DNA of 64,000 nucleotides from Hydractinia symbiolongicarpus (lineage: Eukaryota; Cnidaria; Hydrozoa; Anthoathecata; Hydractiniidae), in contig NC_079879.1 in NCBI RefSeq assembly GCF_029227915.1, forward strand, positions 11,720,001 to 11,784,000. The letters are read 5' to 3'. The position numbers and the translations under genes are program-made. The notes below the pieces were generated by a model, which saw only the letters and a program-made list of their open reading frames with translations, ran no database searches and was not told the origin of the DNA. Below are positions 13,066 through 23,916 of this stretch, piece by piece (the first letter of the stretch is position 1; each line of letters starts with the position of its first letter).

Positions 13066-16000
13066 CTTAACTTTCGGATTCGAGTTCCAAATGTACGTAT
13101 GGAGTGGTTCCTCGGGATTCTGCGTGACACCTCACAAGGTGAAAAAATTTATTCTTTTAGCTAAATGTTCCCGACCCCCAACCGAATCAAAAAATTTCGA
13201 AATTGACGAATACCGTAGAGATGATACATACCTTAAACTCAGGGACCTAGAAAAAGTGTGAGCTTTTTTTATCTGTAACCTGTTCCACATTGCGTACAGA
13301 GGCCATAATGCGCGTGTTTTTATTGCTTATGGTGTGTATTCATTTGCTCGTGCTGCGCATGTGCGGGAATTACTGAACACCTCGATGACACAGATAAACT
13401 GGGGAAGCGCTCAGAAATTAAAACTGGAATGACCGTGGTTACAAAATCGCTTCAGTGTAATCAAAATAAAAGTAGGACTGTTCGTATTCTATCTACTTTG
13501 AGGAGACATCTCGGGTGAAAAAAAGATGATCATCAAACAAACAATCCGTAAAAAGATACTGGAGTTACTTCTTGCTGCTCGACAATGATGACTATACAGA
13601 GATTTTTAGGCAACAAATCCGTTAATTCAACAATTCTCTCAATGCACTCTTGCCTGCATAGCTTGTTAGTATTTGCTTAAGATTGCACCTTAATTATCTG
13701 GAAGCGCGAACTTAGTACGACAAAGATGACTGTACTACAAGGCTTTTACTCATAAGAACGCTCAACATACCAAGATACTTCATCAAACGTTCTTGACTTT
13801 CCCAATTTGAATTTTCAAAATGTTCTTAAATTATTTTTAACTTTCTCCTTATTTTGCAAATTTTGAACTTTAGAGGAGAATTTCAGTGCAACGATAAAAG
13901 AAGCTGTAACCTTCTCTGAAAACACGGGTATGCTTAGGGAAGACGTACTTTTTAAGACCTGGCCTGTCAAACGTTTGCGCAATGCAAGTTTTCCGATGAA
14001 AAACTGCAACGGGTGCTTGTCTGGACCGAGAAAACTGAGTGTACGATGTCCCTGCAGTCCCGCTGCGATCATAATGATACTCAGTGCTTCCCAGCATTGA
14101 CAAGGCCCTTAATCCACTCAACATGATCTTAACTTTCGGAGTCTAGTTCCAAATGTACGTATGGAGTGGTTCCTCGGGATTCTGCGTGACACCTCACATG
14201 GTGAAAAATATTCATTCTTTTAGCTAAATCTTCCCGACCCCCAACCGAATCGAAAAATAACGAAATTGACGAATACCGTAGAGATGATACATACCTTAAA
14301 CTCAGGGACCTAGAAATAGTGTGAGTTTTTTATCTGTAACCTGTTCAACATTGCCTACAGAGGCCATAATGTGCGTGTTTTTATTGCTTATGGTGTTGAT
14401 TCATTTGCTCGTGCTGCGCATGTGCGCGAATTACTGTCATAAGAACGCTTAGCATGCCAAAATACCTCAGCACACGTTGTTAACTTTCCCGATTTCAAAT
14501 TTCAAAATGTTCACAAGTTGTTTAAAACTTTATTCCTATTTTGCCAGTTTTGAACTTTAAAGGAGAAATTCAGTGCAACGCTAAAAGAAGCAGAAATCTT
14601 TGACCATCCTTGGGACTGCTGCAGAACCAAGGTAAAACTTGTAAGCAGTAACCTTCTCTAGGAACACGGGTATGGTTAGGAAAGACGTGCTTTTTAAGAC
14701 CTGTCCTGTGTGAGGAATGCCTAATCCAAGATTTCCGATGGGAAACTGCAACGGGTGTTTGTCTGGACTGAGAAAACTGAGTCTACGATGTCCGCGCAGT
14801 ACCTACGCATTCATAATGATACTCAGTGCTTCCCAGTATTAACAAGGCCTTTAATCTTCTCAACATGATCTTAACTTTCGGAGTCGAGTTCCAAATGTAC
14901 GTATGGAGTGGTTCCTCGGGATTCTGCGTGACACCTCACATGGTGAAAAAAATTCATTCTCTTAGCTAAATGTTCCCGACCCCCAACCGAATCGAAAAAT
15001 TTCGAAATTGACGAATACCGTAGAGATGATACATACCTTAAACTCAGGGACCTAGAAATAGTGTGAGTTTTTTTATCTGTAACCTGTTCAAGATTGCGTA
15101 CAGAGGCCATAATGCGCGTGTTTTTATTGTTTATGGTGTTTATTCATTTGCTCGTGCTGCGCATGTGCGGGAATTACTGAACACCTCAATGACACAGATA
15201 AACTGGGGAAGCGCTCAGAAATTAAAACTGGAATGACCGTGGTTACAAAATCGCTTCAGTGTAATCAAAATAAAAGTAGGACTGTTCGTATGCTATCTAC
15301 TTTGAGGAGACATCTCGGGTGAAAAAAAGATGATCATCAAACAAACAATCCGTGAAAAGATACTGGAGTTACTTCTTGCTGCTCGACAATGATGACTATA
15401 CAGAGATTTTTAGGCAACAAATCCGTTAATTCAACAATTCTCTCAATGCACTCTTGCCTGCATAGCTTGTTAGTATTTGCTTAAGATTTCACCTTAATTG
15501 TCAGGAAGCGCGAACTTAGTACGACAAAGATGACTGTACTACAAGGCTTTTACTCATAAGAACGCTCAACATACCAAGATACTTCATCAAACGTTCTTGA
15601 CTTTCCCGATTTGAATTTTCAAAATGTTCTTAAATTGTTTTTAACTTTCTCCTTATCTTGCAAATTTTGAACTTTAGAGGAGAATTTCAGTGCAACGATA
15701 AAAGAAGCTGTAACCTTCTCTGAAAACACGGGTATGCTTAGGGAAGACGTACTTTTCAAGACCTGGCCTGTCAAACGTTTGCGCAATGCAAGTTTTCCGA
15801 TGAAAAACTGCAACGGGTGCTTGTCTGGACCGAGAAAACTGAGTGTACGATGTCCCTGCAGTCCCGCTGCGATCATAATGATACTCAGTGCTTCCCAGCA
15901 TTGACAAGGCCCTTAATCTTCTCAACATGATCTTAACTTTCGGAGTCTAGTTCCAAATGTACGTATGGAGTGGTTCCTCGGGATTCTGCGTGACACCTCA

Positions 16001-17352
16001 CATGGTGAAAAATATTCATTCTTTTAGCTAAATTTTCCCGACCCCCAACCGAATCGAAAAATAACAAAATTGACGAATACCGTAGAGATGATACATACCT
16101 TAAACTCAGGGACCTAGAAATTGTGTGAGTTTTTTTATCTGTAACATGTTCAACATTGCCTACAGAGGCCATAATGTGCGTGTTTTTATTGCTTATGGTG
16201 TTGATTCATTTGCTCGTGCTGCGCATGTGCGAGAATTACTGTCATAAAAACGCTTAGCATGCCAAAATACCTCAGCACACGTTGTTAACTTTCCCGATTT
16301 CAAATTTCAAAATGTTCACAAGTTGTTTAAAACTTTATTCCTATTTTGCCAGTTTTGAACTTTAAAGGAGAAATTCAGTGCAACGCTAAAAGAAGCAGAA
16401 ATCTTTGCCATCCTTGGGACTGCTGCAGAAGCAAGGTAAAACTTGTAAGCAGTAACCTTCTCTAGGGTCACGGGTATGCTTAGGAAAGAGGTGCCTTTTA
16501 AGACCTGCCCTGTGTGAGGAATGCCCAATCCAAGATTTCCGATGGAAAACTGCAACGGGTGTTTGTCTGGACTGAGAAAACTGAGTCTACGATGTCTGCG
16601 CAGTGCTGACGCATTCATAATGATACTCAGTGCTTCCCAGTATTGACAAGGCATTTAATCTTCTCAACATGATCTTAACTTTCGGAGTCGAGGTCCAAAT
16701 GTACGTATGGAGTGGTTCCTCGGGATTCTGCGTGACACCTCACATGGTGAAAAAAATTCATTCTTTTAGCTAAATGTTCCCGACCCACAAGCGAATCGAA
16801 AAATTTCGAAATTGACGAATACCGTAGAGATAATACATACCTTAAACTCAGAGACCTAGAAATAGTGTGAGTTTTTTTATCTGTAACCTGTTCAACATCG
16901 TGTACAGAGGCCATAATGCGCGTGTTTTTATTGCTTATGGTGTTTATTCATTTGCTCGTGCTGCGCATGTGCGAGAATTACTGTCATAAGAACGCTTAGC
17001 ATGCCAAAATACCTCAGCACACGTTGTTAACTTTCCCGATTTCAAATTTCAAAATGTTCACAAGTTGTTTAAAACTTTATTCCTATTTTGCCAGTTTTGA
17101 ACTTTAAAGGAGAAATTCAGTGCAACGCTAAAAGAAGCAGAAATCTTTGCCATCCTTGGGAGTGCTGCAGAAGCAAGGTAAAACTTGTAAGCAGTGACCT
17201 TCTCCAGGGACACGGGTATGGTTAGGAAAGAGGTGCCTTTTAAGACCTGCCCTGTGTGAGGAATGCCCAATCCAAGATTTCCGATGAAAAACTGCACATA
17301 CGTAGTGCTTCCCAGCATTGACAAGGCCCTTAATCTTCTCAACACGATCTTA

Positions 17353-17357
17353 ACTTT
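17353..17357. other. Polinton target-site duplication ACTTT, left copy
   Basis: ACTTT precedes the AGCTAGAG terminus and is repeated at 35206-35210. An empty satellite unit reads cttaactttcggagtc, so joining the flanks restores the unit. Confidence 0.85.
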
Positions 17358-17654
17358 AGCTAGAGTAGGGAGGTAATTAAAGTACGGTTTAGGTTTTCGA
17401 CGGTCAAACCCTATTAAAGAACGCTGCTTTTAGACCCATTAAAAAAATTTGTGACGTCACAGATTTCATCATGCCTCAAATGAGTAAAACACGTGACATC
17501 ATGACGCCACTCGACAAAAACTGCTGACATCAACAAAAGCGCATGCGCAAATCTGTTCGAGTAGGGAAATTCCCTACCCAAATTGCGACTGCTGTTAGTT
17601 GAAGTCTGAATGTACTTATAATAATGAGAGATGAGTGGTTCAAGAATGCAATCA
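17358..17654 (+). repeat. Polinton left terminal inverted repeat, about 297 bp
   Basis: Reverse complement of 34908-35205 with scattered mismatches. The repeat begins AGCTAGAGTAGGGAGG, has a second GAGTAGGG near 17559 within the 17-bp palindrome GTAGGGAAATTCCCTAC (17561-17577), and ends inside the polymerase gene at caagaatgcaatca. It therefore contains the promoter region and about the first ten codons of the polymerase. The right copy does the same for the ankyrin gene. Confidence 0.95.
17451..17623 (+). promoter_or_regulatory. Promoter region in left terminal repeat (CRE, E-box, NRF-1-like, TATA-like)
   Basis: Upstream of the polymerase start lie a CRE palindrome in GTGACGTCAC (17451-17460), an E-box CACGTG (17490-17495), an NRF-1-type palindrome GCGCATGCGC (17539-17548), the palindrome at 17561-17577, and ACTTATAATA directly before the ATG. 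These match well-known animal transcription factor sites (CREB/ATF, bHLH, NRF-1). That they act as a promoter is inferred from position and from their conservation in the other terminal repeat. Confidence 0.6.
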
Positions 17655-20600
17655 GTAAATTATATAGCGCTGTCTCAGCACCTGTGGTAGCAACTCGCAA
17701 CGCTCTTGCCGATCGCCTGCAGAGTGTACGAGACACTGTTACTTCTTATTATAATAGGGCGGTGGAGCAAATTGCTGGAGGGCCAACGCTGCACGATGAA
17801 ATCGAAGCCGAGGTGCAAGAGGACTTTTACGATGCTGGAGACATACAAGACGAATACAGCGGAGTCGAAGACATCAAGCACATGTTCCCACAAGAGAAAA
17901 ACCGATCCGAAGGCGTCGAAGACATTCAGCACATTTTTGACGAAAATGACACACAGATGTTGGAAGACGGAAATCGTGTCAAGACATGGCGGTTCAACAA
18001 GAACCTTAATCAGCCACTGACGGAGGCCATCCTGCGAAAAATTACGTCCTACATAGACATGAGAGTCAAGGTAGTCTACAGTTTTGCTTGCACCATCCAC
18101 GAAGCAGGAGGTGGCACGGCTCCGTATCACGAGACCAAGGGAAGCGAAGGATCGCTTACGAGCCTAGCTGACATCGAAGCCTTTATCGAAAAATGCGAAA
18201 TGCAGCGATTAGATCTAGGAGATCATGAGTTTTGGGGGAAGGCGTACCTGCCACCAGAAAGAACAATCGAGACCCCAGGATCGTACGAAGGGAAAATAGT
18301 CTTCCAGCATGTGCAGATCAAGATCATCTCCACAAGGGAGCCTTTGTTAGGCTGTGGACCTTTACCAGACTGGTTGCGAAGGAAGAGGTGCATCTACAGC
18401 TTTGACAAGGAGGATGAGAGGACCGACAATTTGTGTGTCTGGAGATGTCTTGCCGTACACTACCGTGAAGAAAGACAGCAGCGCGAGAAACGTGTCACGA
18501 GACCAGCTCTCGCACTAGCACGTGAGTACTACGAAAATCCCAAACTAAAGCGGGAAGAAGTACGTGCTACGAAGCTCGTTGACTTTGAGGGAATAGCGAA
18601 GCGTTTCAAGATCAACATCAGAGCTTTTGAGCCCCTATCAAACTCTGAAAAGGCACCCTGGAGACTCGTGTACGGTCAGAATCAATACAAAAAAGATTTA
18701 GACACGATAAACCTCGGCATGCTGGATGGGCACTGTTTCTACATTAAAAAGATAGATGTTTTAACGCAACACTGGGAATGCGAAGCCTGCAAACAGCGAT
18801 TCACCAGAGCTGAAAACCTAACAAGGCACAAAAAGAACGAGTGCGAGGGAAAAAAGCCGACTATCATCTGCAAAGGCGAGAAGGTCAAGCGCATGCCTAG
18901 CAAGTCAGAGAAGGTCTTTTACGGTGAGGGCTTCAGCCATGACGCTTGTAAATGGCTCGAGCACATGTCGAGGGAAACTGGAAGACACATCCATCACGCA
19001 CTCTGTGGGCATGGAGGAGAACGCGTGATTCGCTACGGGGAGAAAGAAAATGAGGTCTACCTTGTAGACGGCTATGAACCTCAGACCAGGACAGTCTATG
19101 AGTACCACGGCTGTAAGTGGCACGGATGCCCCTGCCAAGAAACAAACACGAATAAATATCGATATACGGCCACCAAGTCTAAGGAGGAAGGCATCCGAAA
19201 ACTTGGCTACAAACTCGTGACAGTGTGGGAGTGTGAGAGCCCACCCAAAGCAAAGAGGTACTTCAAGAAAAAATTTAGACCCTACCCTCACTACATCGTG
19301 TTTGATTTCGAGGCCCTCATTCTCCCTCTGAATCAGCGGCAAACATCCGATCTAACATACATCTCGGAGCATGTACCGGTCAGCGTCGCCATTCACGATA
19401 GTCTGAACTGGGATCCAACGTTCCTGGAGCACGATGATCCCAAGATCTTGGTTGAACGATTTGTGGAGCAGCTCGAAAAGAGACACGCCATCATCGTGAA
19501 AGAGGTGGAGAGAATGTACCCGAGACCTGATGATTTTGACATGCTTCCAGACAAGACTCAGAAGGCATGGAACGAGTGGGTAAACCAAGTGGCCGTGATC
19601 GGCTTCAACAGCGGCAAGTATGACCTGAACATGATCAAGCGGTACTTTGTCGATCAAATTGTCAGAGACGATAGCGAAAAGATCAACGTGGCGAAGAAAG
19701 ACAACGACTACATGTTCCTCACGACCTCGAGGTTCAAATTTCTCGATATCAAAAATTTTCTCGCTCCTGGTCTGAGCTACGACCGATGGTGCAAGTCTCT
19801 GGATTGCAAGCTCGAAAAGCTGGTGTTCCCATACGAGTGGCTGACGAGCTATGACAAGCTAACCCACGTCGGACCCGTGGCGTACGAACACTTCTATAGC
19901 AGTCTTAGTGGGAAAAACGCCCTCCCTCTTGATGGGTACGAAACATTCCGTGCAGAGTTTTAAAAGCGAGGCTGCGTCACCATGATGGACTGGTTGCGTG
20001 AGTACAATTTAGCCGGTGTGGAACCCTTCATCGAAGCCGTGGACAAGACAAGGCTGCAGTACTACGACGACGAGATAGATATTTTAAAAGACGCGGTAAG
20101 CATTCCAGGTGTATCAATGCGCTACGTCTTGAACAAGTCTCTACGACTGAACCCAAAGCTAGAGCTCTACGCTCCAGGAGAGCCTTGCAAACACAAGTGT
20201 GAAAGCAAACCGTGCAAGGGAAAGAGTTGCAAGGCGTGCAAAAAGGTGAAAAAGGCTTGCACTGAGTGCACGAAGAATGAGGCGTATGAACTGCTTCAAA
20301 CAGGCATGGTGGGAGGACCTGCCATCGTATTATGTAGATACCACGAGAGAGACGTGACGGGTATCAGATCTCACGTATACGAGGACGCCAAAATGTGCAA
20401 GACCATTCTAGGGTACGACGCGAACATGCTGTACCCGAGTACGTTGTTGAACTACTTTCCTTGTGGAAATGAGAAGCTGATCAAGATCAACCCACCCACG
20501 GTTGAGTACAACATCAGACTGTTGATAGAAGGTATGCAAAATGGATCCCTCTTTGGTTATGTGCAGGTCGACATCGAGGTCCCTCTGGAGCTGTATGACA

Positions 20601-21653
20601 AATTCAGCGAGATGCCTCCGCTATTTGTGGTCAAGGAGATACCCGACGATCAAATCCCCAAGCACATGCACGAGTACCTAAAAGCAACAGGGCGCAAACG
20701 TATTCCAGGTACACGTAAGCTTCTAGGGTTGATGAAAGCTAAAAAGATCTTGTTGCTCACAACCTTGCTCAAGTGGTACCTTGACCAGGGCCTGAAGGTG
20801 ACAGCGTTTCACCAGTTCATCAAGTACAAACAAGGTAAGCCATTTGCATGGTTTCCGGAAGAAATTGCGGATGCACGACGACAAGCAGATAAGGATCCTG
20901 ACAAGCGTATTGAGGGAGATACAGCCAAACAGAAAGGGAACTCGTTCTATGGGAAAACGATCGAGGACCAAGCGAGGCACGCTAATACAACGTTTACCAG
21001 AGATGAAAAGAAGGTTGATGCAGCGATGAGATCGCCGTATCTTGAAGATCTTGAAGAGATAGGTGATGCTTACGAGAACCGAGAAGGAAAGAAAAAGGTG
21101 CATATCGACAGAGCGTACCAGTGCGGTACTGCGGTGTACCAGCTGGCTAAATTGCGCATGCTTCAGTTCTATTATGACTTCATCGACAAGTACGTGGATC
21201 GTCGAGATTTTGAATATATTTACATGGATACAGACAGCGCGTATTTTGCCATCTCTGGGGAAGCGTTACGTGATGTCGTTCGCCCTGAACTGCTTGACGA
21301 GTACGACAAAGACGTGAAAAACTGGCTCGTCACTGATAAGTACTCGAGTCAAACAGGAGGGATATTCAAGCCGGAATTTATCGGTTTTAGAATGATCGCT
21401 GGCACAACCAAGTGCTATTTCGTTGAAGGGAAAGAGGGCACAAAATGGCATGTCGAAGAAGCATAACGCTATGACATGGGAGAGGTATAAGAACGCGTTG
21501 AATGTCTCTATTGACATGGCCAAAAACGTAGGTTTCCGGGTTCGCAACCAGGGGATGGTTACGTACGAACAAAACAAGCTGGACCTCTCGGCTTTTTATG
21601 ATAAGCGAAAGGTACTCGATGATGGCATCCACACAGTACCGCTAGAGTTGTAG
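17624..21653 (+). pseudogene. Protein-primed family B DNA polymerase (Polinton POLB), broken
   Basis: Replicates the element's DNA by protein priming, as in adenoviruses and Polintons. In order: a DNLCVWRCLA segment (about residue 268) typical of Polinton polymerases, a C2H2/C2HC-like finger (Cys386, Cys389, then His and Cys), a region with YHGCKWHGCPC (about residue 493) resembling a nuclease-like domain, exonuclease Exo I FDFE (Asp561, Glu563) and Exo II N-x4-YD (Asn662, Asp667), a Cys-rich insert (20185-20275), motif A DxxxLYPS (near 20417), motif B KGNSFYG (near 20940) and motif C DTDS (near 21227). The frame is open on both sides of a single TAA at 19961-19963. Near 21446 it moves by one base, and the conserved C-terminus is read in the other frame to the TAG at 21653. 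The ATG is chosen because TATAATA precedes it. The breaks could be true mutations or assembly errors. Confidence 0.93.
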
Positions 21654-21672
21654 GTTGCGTTGAAAAATAAAA

Positions 21673-22284
21673 ATGATGAACGACATAAGCCTCACTGTAG
21701 CAATAATCCTTCCGTACGTCTTGATCGTGCTCTGCTTTTTGCGTTATAGAACGCTTCTAATAAAGATGAGTGAGATTACAGCTATATTTGATGTTGCAGA
21801 CACGGAAGCCTTTCAACATCGTGAAAAACCTATCGACAAACGTCAAGCCTTGAAGGATGCTATACGCAAAGGCAAACAACATCTCTTGCCGAAGAAATGT
21901 ACTGAAAGCTTTACTGACAAGGCATCAGATGAGGTGATCGAAAAAGCGTATGCGGAATTCATTCAACATGAAATTCATGAGAAAGTAGAAAAGACCGCCA
22001 AGGCACTTTCCCCACATGCGATTGACATTTACGCGAAGGCCATAGGTAATGTTGTTCAACTCGATAGTGCGGAGGGTCTGAAAAAAGACATCAAGGAAGA
22101 CCCGATTATCAAGGACTCCATGGCAGATTTGGGGGGACTTGTGTACTCTGCCTTTGGAAAATTTCTAGCACCAATATTGGTTGTTGCTCATACATTTAAC
22201 CATGCCTGCCAGCATGTGTCCAAGACAGATAAAAAGCGAGATGATGAACAGCAAGAAGAAGATGGGGAGCAGTCAGATATTTAA
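21673..22284 (+). CDS. Unknown protein, 203 aa, with possible alternative starts and N-terminal membrane helix
   Basis: I do not recognise this family. From the first ATG, residues 8-25 are strongly hydrophobic (VAIILPYVLIVLCFL) and would anchor it in a membrane. A second ATG at 21766 is preceded by TCTAATAAAG, the same start-site hexamer as at other genes of the element, and would give a soluble 172-residue protein. The body is mostly charged and helical-looking, with a hydrophobic stretch near residues 155-170 and a very acidic tail (KKRDDEQQEEDGEQSD). It lies 19 bp after the polymerase frame and 13 bp before the Fic gene. That closeness suggests co-expression, but there is no direct evidence that it regulates Fic. 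Confidence 0.6.
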   Translation: MMNDISLTVAIILPYVLIVLCFLRYRTLLIKMSEITAIFDVADTEAFQHREKPIDKRQALKDAIRKGKQHLLPKKCTESFTDKASDEVIEKAYAEFIQHEIHEKVEKTAKALSPHAIDIYAKAIGNVVQLDSAEGLKKDIKEDPIIKDSMADLGGLVYSAFGKFLAPILVVAHTFNHACQHVSKTDKKRDDEQQEEDGEQSDI

Positions 22285-22297
22285 CAAAAAATTGAAA

Positions 22298-23104
22298 ATG
22301 CAGTATTGGATGGTAGACGAAGACGAGTACCGAAATGTTCTAAATAAAACTGCAAGGCTAGCCGAACTCTCGCGAAAGCGAAAAAACCACGCATACGTAG
22401 AGGAATTTCTAAAAGGGTGGGAAGCCCTGTTCGCGTACGGAACCTACACATTCGAAGGGGAGGTAGACTCCAACTTTTCATCATCTGATGCCTGGAAGCT
22501 GATGCAGGATCCTGAAGACGCACATCTTGACGAAAAGACGAAAAGTTTCAAAAGGCAGATGATAAACTTTATGCGCGCTCTAAAATGGATGCAGTGCTGC
22601 AGACGTCTCACACCTGACAAAATCCAAACTATCCATGAAATCATGATGCGCGGGGAAGAACACAGGGGCGGCAAACCCGTGCTGACAGGGAAATACAGGA
22701 CGACTAAGGCATTCGCTGGTTTTCACGAATTTGCCCCTGTTTCTGCAATCCCAAGGTTAGTCATAGACGCCCTGGATCGATGCTACTCTACAGAGACTGA
22801 CGATCTGATATGGAACGCGGTGAGGTTGTTTATGGACCTGATTAATACCCATCCATTCGAAGATGGGAACGGGAGGCTATGTAGGCTCGTTATTTCCCAC
22901 GTACTTGTGGAGAGTGGAATGAGTCTCTTTCCGGTTTTGCTTAGCTCGTTCCACAAACGCGGCAGGCGCCATTACCTTCAGGTTGTTATAAGGTTTGAAG
23001 AGAGACCATCGTTATTTTACACGATGGTCTGTAGGTCTTTGGTGAAGGTATGGGATAATTTTGAGCAAAACTTGGCTCTACTAGAAAAGTCGAAAATTCA
23101 CTGA
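22298..23104 (+). CDS. Fic-domain protein (probable AMP-transferase), 268 aa
   Basis: Fic enzymes transfer AMP, or another nucleotide phosphate, from a nucleotide to a target-protein hydroxyl. The catalytic motif HPFEDGNGRLCR starts at His185 and matches HxFx(D/E)GNGRxxR. Upstream is TGKYRTT, the usual beta-flap region. An N-terminal TYTFEG (Thr49-Gly54) fits the inhibitory pattern [S/T]xxxE[G/N], whose Glu blocks productive ATP binding in class II Fic proteins; Glu53 would be that residue. The start is placed at 22298 because the longer frame from 22181 runs inside the preceding gene with no start-site motif. The frame is intact although core genes are broken. Target and role are unknown; host-protein modification during replication is my inference. 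No signal peptide is seen. Confidence 0.93.
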   Translation: MQYWMVDEDEYRNVLNKTARLAELSRKRKNHAYVEEFLKGWEALFAYGTYTFEGEVDSNFSSSDAWKLMQDPEDAHLDEKTKSFKRQMINFMRALKWMQCCRRLTPDKIQTIHEIMMRGEEHRGGKPVLTGKYRTTKAFAGFHEFAPVSAIPRLVIDALDRCYSTETDDLIWNAVRLFMDLINTHPFEDGNGRLCRLVISHVLVESGMSLFPVLLSSFHKRGRRHYLQVVIRFEERPSLFYTMVCRSLVKVWDNFEQNLALLEKSKIH

Positions 23105-23279
23105 TTCGTCACTACAGGGAAATTTTTAGCCCAGGCGTGCCTTTGGTCGTTTAAAAACGATGACTTTTCCCTCGTTGTAGGTGGAGGATGAATCGTCCCC
23201 CATCTGGTCACCCCCTCTAGAGACCTCAGATAAAGGCTTTTTGTCTTCATCTTTTTCCAAGGTCTCACCTTACAAATAA
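23105..23279. other. Intergenic region between Fic and the next gene
   Basis: 175 bp without a gene. It includes TCGTTTAAAAACGA (near 23147-23160), able to form a small hairpin, and ends with TTACAAATAAATG, where the start-site hexamer AATAAA overlaps the next ATG. Nothing else is recognised. Confidence 0.5.
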
Positions 23280-23642
23280 ATGAGTGAAGAGCAATCTAAC
23301 CAAGTCATAACCAAGAAGAATGAGGGTCGTGTTGCTGCTGGCAAGAGACTTGCTGAATGGAATCGCCAGAACAAGGCTGACCTACAGAAGAACTTAGGCA
23401 AAAGTACTTCACAAGAGGGTCAGGAACTTGTTGCAAGTCCTCACAAGTTCGGTGCATATCTCTATGTCGCTGAAGGTCTCGCTGCCGTAATTACCGCTTG
23501 CGTGGCAGTCTATTACATACGTGGCAGCGCGGAACATAGTTCAAAAAAGCCTGCTGAAACCATCTCCGCAGGAGTACGTGCGTCTCAGCAGCACATGCGA
23601 GAGCCTTCGAAACCCCAAATTGACATTTTCAAGATGCGATAA
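23280..23642 (+). CDS. Small single-pass membrane protein, 120 aa, function unknown
   Basis: A charged N-terminal half rich in Lys, Gln and Asn is followed by one hydrophobic segment (about residues 60-80, YVAEGLAAVITACVAVYYI) and a basic polar tail. The ATG overlaps an AATAAA (23275-23280). It sits just upstream of another small membrane protein and the packaging ATPase, a place where Polintons and related viruses often have small virion membrane proteins; that role is inferred. I do not recognise the family. Confidence 0.7.
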   Translation: MSEEQSNQVITKKNEGRVAAGKRLAEWNRQNKADLQKNLGKSTSQEGQELVASPHKFGAYLYVAEGLAAVITACVAVYYIRGSAEHSSKKPAETISAGVRASQQHMREPSKPQIDIFKMR

Positions 23643-23653
23643 ACCTATAATAA

Positions 23654-23896
23654 ATGAGCAGCAAAGAGTATCAGAAAGAAGTCGTCGATTCCTTGTGGGA
23701 ATCTGTCAGACTAGTATCCTATACTATTGTCTTGGCGCTAGGCACGAAAAAAGCTCTGGGAGTTTCTAGACCGGGGGCCAAGATGGACATGGAGTACGGC
23801 TTGAAGCTCGCTGGATATATGACAGGAGCGATATTATTCGACGATTACGCGATAAAACAAGGGTGGTATAAGCGTTCCATGATGCCTCCGAAGTAA
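23654..23896 (+). CDS. Small membrane-associated protein, 80 aa, function unknown
   Basis: Starts 11 bp after the preceding stop, with CCTATAATAAATG giving an AATAAA that overlaps the ATG. Two moderately hydrophobic segments (about 17-33 and 50-64) with a polar link suggest membrane association. It ends 20 bp before the ATPase start. No family recognised. Confidence 0.65.
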   Translation: MSSKEYQKEVVDSLWESVRLVSYTIVLALGTKKALGVSRPGAKMDMEYGLKLAGYMTGAILFDDYAIKQGWYKRSMMPPK

Positions 23897-23916
23897 CTGC
23901 CTAACTCAGAATAAAT

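Larger units (their letters stand above)
1..17357. repeat. Satellite tandem array, left block
   Basis: Direct tandem repeat of an AT-rich unit, interrupted only by the transposon at 1001-3422. Taking cttaactttcgg (or a one-base variant) as landmark, copies start near 830, 4001, 5063, 5805, 6547, 7608, 8351, 9094, 10155, 11217, 11960, 13066, 14128, 14870, 15932, 16674 and 17349. Spacings are about 743 bp (S unit), about 1062 bp (L unit), one 1106-bp chimera and one 675-bp truncated unit next to the Polinton. S and L share roughly 600 bp of diverged sequence. L carries about 440 bp that S lacks, and S carries a segment of about 50 bp (beginning cagaaatctttgacc) that L lacks. I see no rRNA, tRNA or recognisable coding gene in it. 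Confidence 0.95.

Noticed and set aside
17675-18130. Long - strand frames opposite the polymerase, MSV199 and 29535 genes
   Set aside because: These are shadow frames of well-supported genes and contain no recognisable motifs.
19961-19984. Programmed readthrough or recoding of the polymerase and capsid stops
   Set aside because: The stops differ (TAA and TGA), and other genes have frame changes at unrelated sequence with no slippery site seen. Ordinary decay or sequence error is simpler.
22181-22297. Longer N-terminus for the Fic protein, starting inside the preceding gene
   Set aside because: It overlaps the preceding coding frame, and its residues look like an out-of-frame translation. 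The ATG at 22298 lies just before the conserved part.
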